A DNA stretch of 64,000 bases, from positions 124,001 to 188,000 of the forward strand of contig NZ_NGVS01000004.1 in NCBI RefSeq assembly GCF_002777975.1, in the 5' to 3' direction. This document shows, one piece after another, positions 18,524 through 25,384 of the stretch (the first letter of the stretch is position 1; every line of letters begins with the position of its first letter). The notes beneath the pieces were generated by a model. It searched no databases, was not told the origin of the DNA, and saw only the letters and a program-made list of their open reading frames with translations. Both the position numbers and the translations under genes were made by a program. This DNA comes from Shewanella carassii (GTDB lineage: Bacteria > Pseudomonadota > Gammaproteobacteria > Enterobacterales > Shewanellaceae).

Positions 18524-18647
18524 GACTCCAACATAGTGAGCAGTGAATTTACTTTTTCATGTTCATCATTCTCCCTGAGGGGCTTCTAGCGCAGCCCCAT
18601 TGATCTTCGATAGATCATAAGGCAGTCCTTAATGGCTGCCTTTTTTT
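18524..18647 (+). ncRNA. Candidate small RNA, array unit 1
   Basis: The 3' end is set by a terminator (GGCAG/CTGCC then seven T). Starts with a GACTCC element found about 30-38 bp before the shared segment in units 1-4; the true 5' end is unknown. TTCATCATTCTCCC (18562-18575) is followed by hairpin GGGGCT/AGCCCC with loop TCTAGCGC, and by a small TGATC/GATCA hairpin (18601-18617). A TATAAT at 18481-18486 with TTGAAA 19 bp upstream could be its promoter. On the opposite strand the same segment would give only a six-codon frame. Confidence 0.55.
18621..18647 (+). terminator. Terminator of array unit 1
   Basis: GGCAG (18621-18625) pairs with CTGCC (18636-18640), followed by a run of seven T. 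Confidence 0.8.
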
Positions 18648-18764
18648 ATGTCCAATGACCAGGAGTTATCATTTAGCCGCTATGGGTCATGGCAGTCTTG
18701 CATAAGCCGCAAAACGTATAATTGAAAAAAAACAATTCAGAAATTGAACTTTCCTCTGTTCTTT

Positions 18765-18925
18765 GACTCCAAAACAATGAAGCGATTCAACATGTTCATC
18801 ATCACCTCCCTTGGATGGGAGCCCAAACGCTAGCGCAATGGGTTTTCGTTCTTTGCACCACTTTGTTTTGTACGAATTTGTTTTGTACGACCTTGTATGG
18901 CAGCCCCTTGGGTTGCCATTTTTTT
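18765..18925 (+). ncRNA. Candidate small RNA, array unit 2
   Basis: Shared segment TTCATCATCACCTCCC at 18795-18810, then CTCCC-TTGGAT-GGGAG (able to hide the CU-rich part) or, alternatively, AGCCCA/TGGGTT around AACGCTAGCGCAA. A direct repeat of TTGTTTTGTACGA (two copies near 18863-18890) precedes the terminator. TATAAT at 18717-18722 lies about 78 bp before the shared segment, a similar distance to that in unit 1. The 5' end is unknown; the entry starts at the GACTCC element. Confidence 0.55.
18897..18925 (+). terminator. Terminator of array unit 2
   Basis: ATGGCAGCCC / GGGTTGCCAT, 10 pairs with one G-U, then a run of T to 18925. The same hairpin recurs in units 3 and 4. Confidence 0.88.
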
Positions 18926-19018
18926 ATGTTTGGATATCCGCCTTTTCGCAACCGACTGCCCCGCCAGGAACGCTTCAAAAAAATTTTTATCCTGCCGGGA
19001 AACTTTTTCGCTAAAACC

Positions 19019-19152
19019 GACTCTGAATAACAGAACCTTTTTCAAGTGTTTCATCATCACCTCCCTTGGATGGGAGCCCAAATGCTAGCGCAGCGGGTTT
19101 TCATTCTTTGCACGACTTTGTATGGCAGCCCCTTGGGTTGCCATTTTTTTTT
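19019..19152 (+). ncRNA. Candidate small RNA, array unit 3
   Basis: Shared segment TTCATCATCACCTCCC at 19050-19065, GGGAG partner sequence, then AAATGCTAGCGCAGC with CCC/GGG and GCT/AGC pairing. Same terminator as unit 2. It lacks the TTGTTTTGTACGA direct repeat present in units 2 and 4, so it is the shortest of the three close copies. Its 5' flank (18928-19049) is almost identical to that of unit 4. No good -10/-35 pair was found; the entry starts at the GACTC element. Confidence 0.55.
19122..19152 (+). terminator. Terminator of array unit 3
   Basis: Same 23-nt hairpin as unit 2 (19122-19144), followed by the longest T-run of the array, nine bases. Confidence 0.88.
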
Positions 19153-19244
19153 AGGTTTGGATATCCGCCTTTTCGCAACCGACTGCCCCGCCAGGAACGC
19201 CTCAAAAAATTTTTATCCTGCCGGGAAACTTTTTCGCTAAAACC

Positions 19245-19406
19245 GACTCTGAATAGCAGAACCTTTTTCAAGTGTTTCATCATCACCTCCCTTGGATGGG
19301 AGCCCAAATGCTAGCGCAGCGGGTTTTCATTCTTTGCACCACTTAGTTTTGTACGAATTAGTTTTGTACGACCTTATATGGCAGCCCCTTGGGTTGCCAT
19401 TTTTTT
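19245..19406 (+). ncRNA. Candidate small RNA, array unit 4
   Basis: Shared segment TTCATCATCACCTCCC at 19276-19291, followed by the same CTCCC/GGGAG and CTAGCGC parts as unit 3, and two copies of TAGTTTTGTACGA before the terminator. The 5' flank repeats that of unit 3 with single-base changes. Probably a recent tandem duplicate of unit 2 or 3. 5' end unknown. Confidence 0.55.
19378..19406 (+). terminator. Terminator of array unit 4
   Basis: Same hairpin as units 2 and 3 (19378-19400), with T to 19406. Confidence 0.88.
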
Positions 19407-19593
19407 ATCCTACAGCTCGACTCATTCGGATAGATAAATAGTTAATGCCAATATTGCCATTCAAGAAAATGAAAATACTGAGTCAAACGCACTGTAAGAC
19501 CCTAATGTGACAGACTTTTTGGGGTTCTACTGATAGGAGTGAAGCCAATAAAACTGAATTATTTTGCTTGGTGCGGGAACTCGCGGAAAAATA

Positions 19594-19712
19594 GACAGTC
19601 AGAATTAGTGAACAGAGTGTTTCATCATTATCCTCCCTTAAAGATGGTTTCTAGCGCACCATCCAGAGTTTAGATTGAACTCTGACAGCGACCCAAATGG
19701 GTCGCTTTTTTT
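19594..19712 (+). ncRNA. Candidate small RNA, array unit 5 (divergent copy)
   Basis: Shared segment TTCATCATTATCCTCCC at 19621-19637, then a 6-bp hairpin GATGGT/ACCATC with loop TTCTAGCGC, a second hairpin AGAGTT/AACTCT, and a terminator of different sequence. Because the stems differ from units 1-4 but still pair around the same CTAGCGC loop, the fold looks conserved. The CU-rich segment here is not matched by a GGGAG and should be single-stranded. 5' end unknown; the start given is arbitrary. Confidence 0.55.
19687..19712 (+). terminator. Terminator of array unit 5
   Basis: AGCGACCC / GGGTCGCT with AAAT loop, then seven T. It lies 22 bp from the end of the convergent ubiT gene. Confidence 0.9.
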
Positions 19713-19733
19713 ATGTCTCACTTTTGCCACGTA

Positions 19734-20252
19734 TCAGGCCCATTGAGGCGTGGCTTGTGAACTTTGTAAGAGCGTGGTCAGCAGATAGGCTAACTTATCC
19801 AGCATCAGCTTCAGCCCTTTGGGCATACTTTGAACATCTATGCCAAGCAGCAAATTTTTAACCTCGAGGCCCAATTCGGTATCGCCTTCTATACTGAGAC
19901 GTCGCTGAAAGAACAGAGTATCGGGATCTTCCTTGGCGGCGGCGACCAACAAGAGTTCAGCGCTATTGGCACTGAAGGTGACTTCCGGGGCCACGAAAGG
20001 CCGCACCTTAAAACCTTGTTCGAAACTGACTTCAAATGCCAATTCCATGTCCTCGACCCGGACCCCAACCCATTGCTCTTCGAGAAAATCTAACTCTCCA
20101 TCCTTAACTTGCTCACTGAGCAAGACGGTCAAAAGTTGCTGCAACACACTGGCCTTGACGGCAAAAGGAACCAGAGTCAGCGGCTTGCCAACTAACTTGG
20201 GTGCCAGAGTGAGAATATCGCGCGCCGCCTTGGCGGTTAAAGCCTTGCGCAT
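19734..20252 (-). CDS. ubiT: UbiT, SCP2-domain accessory factor for anaerobic ubiquinone synthesis
   Basis: 172 aa SCP2-like (sterol carrier) protein, matching the YhbT/UbiT family in length and in the LTLVPFAVKASVLQQLLTVLL-type hydrophobic helix. In E. coli UbiT is needed for ubiquinone synthesis under all O2 levels tested in anaerobic growth and is thought to bind the isoprenoid intermediates. ATG 20252 has AGGAG 9 bp upstream. It is divergent from ubiU with 139 bp between them, the usual arrangement of ubiT and ubiUV. The assignment rests on context as much as on sequence, because SCP2 domains are weakly conserved. Confidence 0.88.
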   Translation of the reverse strand: MRKALTAKAARDILTLAPKLVGKPLTLVPFAVKASVLQQLLTVLLSEQVKDGELDFLEEQWVGVRVEDMELAFEVSFEQGFKVRPFVAPEVTFSANSAELLLVAAAKEDPDTLFFQRRLSIEGDTELGLEVKNLLLGIDVQSMPKGLKLMLDKLAYLLTTLLQSSQATPQWA

Positions 20253-20317
20253 CTTGAGTTACTCCTGATAAAAATGCCAAAACTTCAACAGTCTAACCAA
20301 GTTTTATATTCATAAAC

Positions 20318-20331
20318 CTGCTTCATATCAA
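20318..20331. promoter_or_regulatory. Possible FNR-type site between ubiT and ubiU
   Basis: CTGCT-TCAT-ATCAA: one half-site matches TTGAT-n4-ATCAA perfectly and the other in 3 of 5 positions. It lies in the shared ubiT-ubiU promoter region. Anaerobic FNR control of ubiUV is known in E. coli; this match alone is weak. Confidence 0.3.
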
Positions 20332-20391
20332 TTCTATGGCAGGCAAAGGTCGATAGACTGTAGTTCTGTACACAACAGGGAGAAAGTTAAC

Positions 20392-21393
20392 ATGGAACTT
20401 CTGTGTCCGGCCGGCAACTTGGCATCACTCAAGGCTGCTCTCAACGCCGGCGCCGATGCCCTCTATCTGGGGCTGAAAGACGACACCAACGCCCGTTCAT
20501 TTGCTGGGTTGAACTTCACTCCAACCAAGCTGCAACAGGCAGCCAAAGAAGTTAAATCCCAGGGGCGTAAGCTGTATCTGACCATCAATACTTTTCCGCA
20601 ACCGGGAGAAGAGAAACGTTGGTATCAGGCCGTCGATCTGGCCGCCAATACAGATATTGATGGACTGATCATGGCCGATCTATCTTTGTTGGACTACGCC
20701 CACAGCCGTTACCCTCATTTGCGACTGCATCTATCGGTGCAGGCCAGTGCCACCAATCTCGGCGCCTTGGCTCTCTATAAACGTGAATTCAACATTGAGC
20801 GCGCCGTGCTCCCCAGGGTGCTCTCCATCAAGCAGGTCAAAGATCTCGCCAAGGCCAGTCCGGTTGACCTGGAGGTCTTTGCCTTTGGCAGTCTGTGTAT
20901 CATGGCCGAAGGGCGCTGTCAGCTGTCTTCCTACGTGACCGGAGAATCGCCCAACTCAGGTGGTTCCTGCTCACCGGCAAAACACGTGCGCTGGCAGGAA
21001 AACCAAGGCTGTCGCCAGACCCGTCTCAACGAAGTCTTAATTGATAGCTCGGGACTGAATGAACAGATGGGTTACCCTGTGGTGTGCAAGGGACGCTACC
21101 TGACCGAGGAAGATAGCCAACCAGGGTTCCTGCTGGAGTCCCCCACCAGCCTCAATACCCTGGACTTGTTACCAGAGCTGGCTCAAGCCGGCATAGTGTC
21201 ACTCAAGATTGAAGGACGTCAGCGCAGCCCCGCCTATGTGGAACAGGTTACCCGGGTTTGGCGTCAGGCGCTGGACACTTATCAGAATGCGCCGGAACAA
21301 TTCCAATCCAAACCCGAATGGCATGCCGCGCTAGCCAAAGTTTCTGAGGGACAAACCACCACACTGGGTGCCTACGAGCGCAGCTGGCAATAG
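20392..21393 (+). CDS. ubiU: UbiU, U32-family Fe-S protein for O2-independent ubiquinone hydroxylation
   Basis: 333 aa peptidase-U32-family protein. With UbiV it forms a heterodimer that performs the ring hydroxylations of ubiquinone synthesis without oxygen (prephenate is the proposed oxygen donor). Cys169, Cys176, Cys193 and Cys232 lie at the same positions as the four [4Fe-4S] ligands of E. coli UbiU, in GSLCIMAEGRC, GGSCSP and YPVVCKG. The start MELLCPAGNLASLKAAL is the usual family N-terminus. ATG 20392 has AGGGAG about 10 bp upstream. ubiV follows 10 bp after the stop. Divergent from ubiT. Confidence 0.95.
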   Translation: MELLCPAGNLASLKAALNAGADALYLGLKDDTNARSFAGLNFTPTKLQQAAKEVKSQGRKLYLTINTFPQPGEEKRWYQAVDLAANTDIDGLIMADLSLLDYAHSRYPHLRLHLSVQASATNLGALALYKREFNIERAVLPRVLSIKQVKDLAKASPVDLEVFAFGSLCIMAEGRCQLSSYVTGESPNSGGSCSPAKHVRWQENQGCRQTRLNEVLIDSSGLNEQMGYPVVCKGRYLTEEDSQPGFLLESPTSLNTLDLLPELAQAGIVSLKIEGRQRSPAYVEQVTRVWRQALDTYQNAPEQFQSKPEWHAALAKVSEGQTTTLGAYERSWQ

Positions 21394-21403
21394 GACGTTT
21401 TCT

Positions 21404-22267
21404 ATGAATATCTCTCTTGGCCCGCTACTCTATTGCTGGCCTAAAGCACAGGTACAAGCCTTCTACCGTGACGTTGCAGACAGCACTATTCCACAGGTTT
21501 ACTTGGGTGAAGCCGTTTGCAGTCGGCGGCGGCAGATGAAGTTTGCCGATTTTCTGGCCCTGGCCCATGAGCTCAAGGCCGCCGGCAAACAGGTTGTACT
21601 GTCAACACTGGCCTTAATAGAGGCACAATCCGAGCTCAAAGAGCTTAAGAAACAACTCGATAATGGCGACTTTCTAATTGAAGCCAATGATATGGCCGCC
21701 GTAGGTATGGCGCGAGAGCAGGGACTGCCTTTTGTTTGTGGGGCCAGTATCAACAACTACAACAGAGCTAGCCTGGATAAACTGCATCAGTGGGGTATGC
21801 AGCGCTTTGTGATGCCCATTGAGCTGTCAAAGACTTGGCTGCAAAAAGTCATCTCTCCGGCACCGAATTTTGAAATCGAGGTATTGGGTCATGGCTACTT
21901 GCCCTTGGCCCACTCGGCCCGTTGTTTTACCGCCCGCCACAAAGGCCTGGCGAAAGATGACTGTCAAACAGTATGTCTTGAGTATCCCAAAGGGCTGCTA
22001 GTCCAGACTCAAGAGCAACAGCCGCTATTGCGACTCAACGGCATACAGACTCAGTCGGCAGCCCATTGCGACCTCAGACGGGAAATACCAGAAATGAAAC
22101 GTTTGGGCGTTGACTGGTTCAGGGTATCACCGGATAGTCATGATTCCATCGCACTGGCGGAATCTTTACAGCTAGATGAAGGGAATGAAATCGATGCTGA
22201 AGTCAGCAAAGAAGCCTGTAATGGCTACTGGCACGATGCACCTGGCATGCTCTATCAAAGACTTTGA
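21404..22267 (+). CDS. ubiV: UbiV, partner of UbiU
   Basis: 287 aa U32-family protein, the second half of the UbiUV hydroxylase. Cys39, Cys174, Cys187 and Cys191 reproduce the C-x12-C-x3-C pattern of the E. coli [4Fe-4S] ligands (39, 180, 193, 197). GHGYLPLAHSARCFTARH is the conserved cluster-binding segment. ATG 21404 is used; an in-frame codon at 21368 would overlap ubiU and add a non-conserved tail. It forms an operon with ubiU (10-bp gap). A terminator hairpin lies about 100 bp downstream, inside the 3' end of the convergent DUF998 gene. Confidence 0.95.
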   Translation: MNISLGPLLYCWPKAQVQAFYRDVADSTIPQVYLGEAVCSRRRQMKFADFLALAHELKAAGKQVVLSTLALIEAQSELKELKKQLDNGDFLIEANDMAAVGMAREQGLPFVCGASINNYNRASLDKLHQWGMQRFVMPIELSKTWLQKVISPAPNFEIEVLGHGYLPLAHSARCFTARHKGLAKDDCQTVCLEYPKGLLVQTQEQQPLLRLNGIQTQSAAHCDLRREIPEMKRLGVDWFRVSPDSHDSIALAESLQLDEGNEIDAEVSKEACNGYWHDAPGMLYQRL

Positions 22268-22346
22268 TAAAACTCGGTACTTATGCCCCTTAAGCAAGCT
22301 ACTAAAAAATCATAGACTCTCAGCCAAAGCTGTAATCTGGCGACCA

Positions 22347-23054
22347 TCAATAAGGACTTTCAACCGGCTCCTGTTCATCGGGAGCCTTTTTTGTGCACAG
22401 CAGTAAACACAGGACCCAAATCATAAAGCTACCGACGCCCAACCACTGGAGAAAAGCCGGCCACCAAAAGTCAGGGCGGGGAAATTGCAACACTAACTCA
22501 TAATAAAAGGGGTTGTCGCCCTCGGTAATACCAAGTTCCAAATACGGTAGGAGTAGAAAGGCGCCCAAGCAGGCACCACTGAGGCTTCCTGGGATCAGAG
22601 GCCACAGCGTTGTCCGCCCCATGGGACGTTGCAGCAGGTAAATCAGATAACAACCGACACTGATACAACCAAAGATAAAAAACCACTTCAGCATTAAAGT
22701 ATGCAGATGATAAACATTGACAGGAAACAGACCAACACCGGCCAACGCCATGCAAGTCAGGCTCAAGCTGATGTACAGGAGGTGACCACTCAACAGGCGA
22801 GACAACTGCAAGGTGAATAACCAACAGAGCACCAAACTCAAGCTACCGAAAAACAAGCCGCCATTGAGCAGTACCGCCAATTTTGAATGGCCGTAACTCC
22901 CCAGTTCACTCAAGCTGTGGTTAAGCAGGCTGAAGGCTTGCCCATCATTACTCTGATAGCCCCAGATCACCAACCCCAGGCCCAGCAGTATGCCAAAGAG
23001 TCCCAGCAAACCAAAGCTCAACGCCATTCTTGCCAGTCTCTGTGTTCTCTGCAT
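22347..23054 (-). CDS. DUF998 family membrane protein
   Basis: 235 aa polytopic inner-membrane protein with about six hydrophobic helices, of unknown function. The sequence LNHSLSELGSYGHSKLAVLLNGGLFFG after the first helix, and the later GVGLFPVNVYHLHTLMLKWFF, fit the DUF998 family signature (N/D-x-S-x-L-G and F-P-x-x-x-x-H). ATG 23054 is the only reasonable start. The C-terminal tail (KKAPDEQEPVESPY) is charged and probably cytoplasmic. Its 3' end holds the ubiUV terminator. It is convergent with ubiV and has no operon partner, so context gives no function. Confidence 0.75.
   Translation of the reverse strand: MQRTQRLARMALSFGLLGLFGILLGLGLVIWGYQSNDGQAFSLLNHSLSELGSYGHSKLAVLLNGGLFFGSLSLVLCWLFTLQLSRLLSGHLLYISLSLTCMALAGVGLFPVNVYHLHTLMLKWFFIFGCISVGCYLIYLLQRPMGRTTLWPLIPGSLSGACLGAFLLLPYLELGITEGDNPFYYELVLQFPRPDFWWPAFLQWLGVGSFMIWVLCLLLCTKKAPDEQEPVESPY
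22366..22392 (+). terminator. Terminator of ubiUV, overlapping the DUF998 coding end
   Basis: GGCTCC / GGAGCC stem followed by six T. It overlaps the last codons of the gene on the minus strand. Confidence 0.75.
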
Positions 23055-23556
23055 GACTGTTATCTGCCCCTGATTAAACTTCTGTTACCTAAGTTACATG
23101 CTCCAGTTTTTTTTTTAAAGCCCGGGTTAGACCTTTTTGCGTTACCGATCGCTTATTTACCCGAGTTTAAACTACAAAACCGGTTGTTTGTCGAATTATT
23201 GTACCTTGATGCTTTAGCCATTCTTTGCGGCCTTGGAATACCCAGCCGCTGACTTAGGATAACAACTTGAGAAACCAAGATAATGACAGTTCGAAAAACG
23301 GCGCCCCCATGAGCAAAAGCAGAATTCACGATAGCAAACTGATAGACAGTGTATTTGCAGAGCTTTCTTCCGGTCTGGACACCGACCATCGAATTTTCAA
23401 TTTTTATACATATCAATAACCTGCAAACATTTTACCCCTAAAGAAATTGCAAAAAGCACTCACTCAAATAACCACATAAATGTTATGCTTATCACACTTA
23501 AAACGATAATAAGGCCTGAATCAACATTGGGCCGCTAACTCTGAGTCTGAATAAAG
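23055..23556. other. Intergenic region, 502 bp, nothing firm
   Basis: Lies between the divergent DUF998 and chemoreceptor genes. A 36-codon frame (23309-23419, plus) has no ribosome-binding site and is not accepted. A+T-rich toward the chemoreceptor; promoters of both flanking genes should be here. Confidence 0.4.
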
Positions 23557-25101
23557 ATGTCCACAAGGAATTCCACCACCACAGACAGGGAAGTCTGTCT
23601 GCAATCCACCGATGAACTTATCTCTACTACAGATCTTCGCGGCGTTATCACTTACGTTAACCCCGCTTTTGTCGAGATCTCGGGGTTCTCTGAAACCGAG
23701 TTACTGGGTCACAGTCATAATAAGGTTCGCCATCCCGACATGCCCAGGGCAGCCTTTGCCGAAATGTGGCAAAGCCTCAAGGCAGGAAATACCTGGCGGG
23801 GATTAGTTAAAAATCGTTGTAAAGACGGGGGATTTTATTGGGTTGATGCCTTCGTATCCCCCATCTTTGAACAGGGAAAAATCATTGGTTATCAATCGGT
23901 CAGGGTTAAGCCCAATCAAGAGACTGTCAAGCGGGCCATCAAAATATACGGTCGCCTTAACTTGGGCAAACAGGTCAAAGATCCGCTGACACTGACACAA
24001 AAACGCTTGCTTTCGGCACTGATGGCCGGGGCAGGCCTACTGCTCTGTGGTTATATTTGGGGTTGGGGCGTGATGTTGGCTGGCGCCATGTTGATGGCGC
24101 TCAATTTGATTATTTTTTATGACGAAGCCTTTCGTATTCCGGCACGATTGATGGCACTCAAGCAAGAATACGACTCTGTGAGTCGCTTCATCTATGCCGG
24201 CCAGGATACCTCATCCGTGCTCGAATTCCAGTTACAGCGTAAGGCTGCGATGCTTCAGGGCGTATTGGGCCGGACTCAGGATCAAGCGCTGAAAACCAAC
24301 GACATTGCCGATCAACTGGTGGTGGCCACCGAGCAGGCCAGAGTCGGCATGGATTTGGAGCAGCAACAGATGCAGCAGATAGCCAGTGCCATTGAAGAGC
24401 TGCACGCCACCATCAGTGAGGTGGCCGACAATACTCAAGCAACCTCAAACCGTATAGATCAAGCCTACAGTCTCTGCCGCCAAAGCCGTGATGCGATGCA
24501 TCAGAATAGCGAACATATACTTCACCTGGCCGATGATGTTGCCAGGGCGGCTTCCAATGCCAAACAACTGAACGATGAAGCACAACAGGTTGCCAATGCC
24601 ATGTCGGAAATCGATGCCATTGCCGATCAAACCAACTTGCTGGCTCTCAATGCGGCCATAGAAGCGGCCAGAGCCGGTGAACAGGGACGTGGCTTTGCCG
24701 TGGTCGCCGATGAGGTCAGAGCCTTGTCCGGCCGTACTCAGCAATCCACCAAGAGTATCTCGGCCAGCATAGAAACCATGTTCAGCATGCTGACCCAGTG
24801 GGCCAATGAAATGGAAGCCAGCAGACAGCAGGCACAAGCTTGCGCCACTCAAGCTCTGTCGGCAATGGAATCGATCAACACGGTCAACCAGGGAATGAGT
24901 GAAATTCATGATCTCGCCAGACAAAATGCCGTAGCAGCCACCCAGCAAGGGCAAGTGGTACAGGAGATAGCAAGCGGCATCCAGACAATTCACGGCGCCA
25001 CCAATGATAACTTCAGCGCTCTATGTCAGGTTGAACAAGCCGTATTGCAACTAAAAGCCAGTGCCGACAGGTCGTTGAACCTGAGACAGACCTTCGGATA
25101 A
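23557..25101 (+). CDS. Aer-like methyl-accepting chemotaxis protein with PAS domain
   Basis: 514 aa chemoreceptor. An N-terminal PAS domain (about 15-125; [21 protein letters not shown] and [21 protein letters not shown]) is cytoplasmic, as in Aer, where the same motif binds FAD. Two closely spaced hydrophobic helices (about 155-195) anchor it. The C-terminal half is the MCP signalling domain with the hairpin tip [23 protein letters not shown]. No periplasmic sensor loop is present, so the input is probably redox or energy state. ATG 23557 is used; a clear ribosome-binding site is not seen. Monocistronic. Confidence 0.9.
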   Translation: MSTRNSTTTDREVCLQSTDELISTTDLRGVITYVNPAFVEISGFSETELLGHSHNKVRHPDMPRAAFAEMWQSLKAGNTWRGLVKNRCKDGGFYWVDAFVSPIFEQGKIIGYQSVRVKPNQETVKRAIKIYGRLNLGKQVKDPLTLTQKRLLSALMAGAGLLLCGYIWGWGVMLAGAMLMALNLIIFYDEAFRIPARLMALKQEYDSVSRFIYAGQDTSSVLEFQLQRKAAMLQGVLGRTQDQALKTNDIADQLVVATEQARVGMDLEQQQMQQIASAIEELHATISEVADNTQATSNRIDQAYSLCRQSRDAMHQNSEHILHLADDVARAASNAKQLNDEAQQVANAMSEIDAIADQTNLLALNAAIEAARAGEQGRGFAVVADEVRALSGRTQQSTKSISASIETMFSMLTQWANEMEASRQQAQACATQALSAMESINTVNQGMSEIHDLARQNAVAATQQGQVVQEIASGIQTIHGATNDNFSALCQVEQAVLQLKASADRSLNLRQTFG

Positions 25102-25261
25102 AGCTTAACCGGGTTGAGCAACAAATATTTAACCAGCTATTTTTTAAGACTTTTTCATAAGGGACTGCTCAAACAATAATTAAGCAAAGACGAGAAATAA
25201 CTATGCTGTTGTGATCAAAGAGACAGAACTGACAGCGAATGAATTTACATAGCCACGTTAA

Positions 25262-25352
25262 GGGGGTAATCTTGCCCCCCTAAATTCGGGGGCGGGTTGC
25301 ATGAAAATGCATACAAAGCCAATATTGCCCCTGGCGAGTAACTTTGTTACTC
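25262..25352 (+). promoter_or_regulatory. Structured leader upstream of the YjiH-type transporter gene
   Basis: Between the chemoreceptor and GTG 25385. GGGGG (25262-25266) and GGGGG (25288-25292) both can pair with the CCCCCC between them (25275-25280), giving mutually exclusive hairpins. Then comes TGCAT-GAAA-ATGCA (25298-25311, GNRA tetraloop), and GAGTAAC-TTT-GTTACTC (25336-25352). GGGGC at 25289-25293 could also pair with GCCCC at 25327-25331. No T-run follows, so any switch would act on translation. Not a riboswitch class I recognise. Confidence 0.4.
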
Positions 25353-25384
25353 ATCCATTAGTGTAAATTCAGGGTGTAATAACC

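Larger units (their letters stand above)
18452..19733 (+). repeat. Tandem array of five related small-RNA-like units
   Basis: A 1.28-kb stretch without credible protein genes. Five units, all reading plus, share TTCATCAT-n(0-4)-CTCCC, then CTAGCGCA in or near a hairpin loop, then a strong intrinsic terminator. The shared segment starts at 18562, 18795, 19050, 19276 and 19621. The three middle units are close copies; the region 18928-19154 is repeated at 19155-19406 (period 226-227 bp). Between the fourth and fifth units (19407-19593) nothing further is recognised. Five independent terminators on one strand argue for transcribed non-coding RNAs. Confidence 0.75.

Noticed and set aside
18698-18722. 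TTGCAT with TATAAT as a -35/-10 pair for array unit 2
   Set aside because: Spacer is only 13 bp, too short for a normal sigma-70 promoter; only the -10 is kept as a candidate.
18811-19240. Several plus-strand frames of 60-80 codons inside the small-RNA array
   Set aside because: They arise from the tandem duplication, run through terminator hairpins, lack ribosome-binding sites and share no start context.
18540-19712. CRISPR-like array
   Set aside because: Repeat units are long, differ in length, are 226-345 bp apart and carry terminators; there are no short uniform spacers and no cas genes.
23309-23419. 36-codon plus-strand frame before the chemoreceptor gene
   Set aside because: No ribosome-binding site or recognisable sequence; could be chance in an A+T-rich region.
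25190-25225. CRP-like half-site (TGTGATCAAAGAGACA) before the YjiH gene
   Set aside because: Only one half-site matches; the second half deviates too much.
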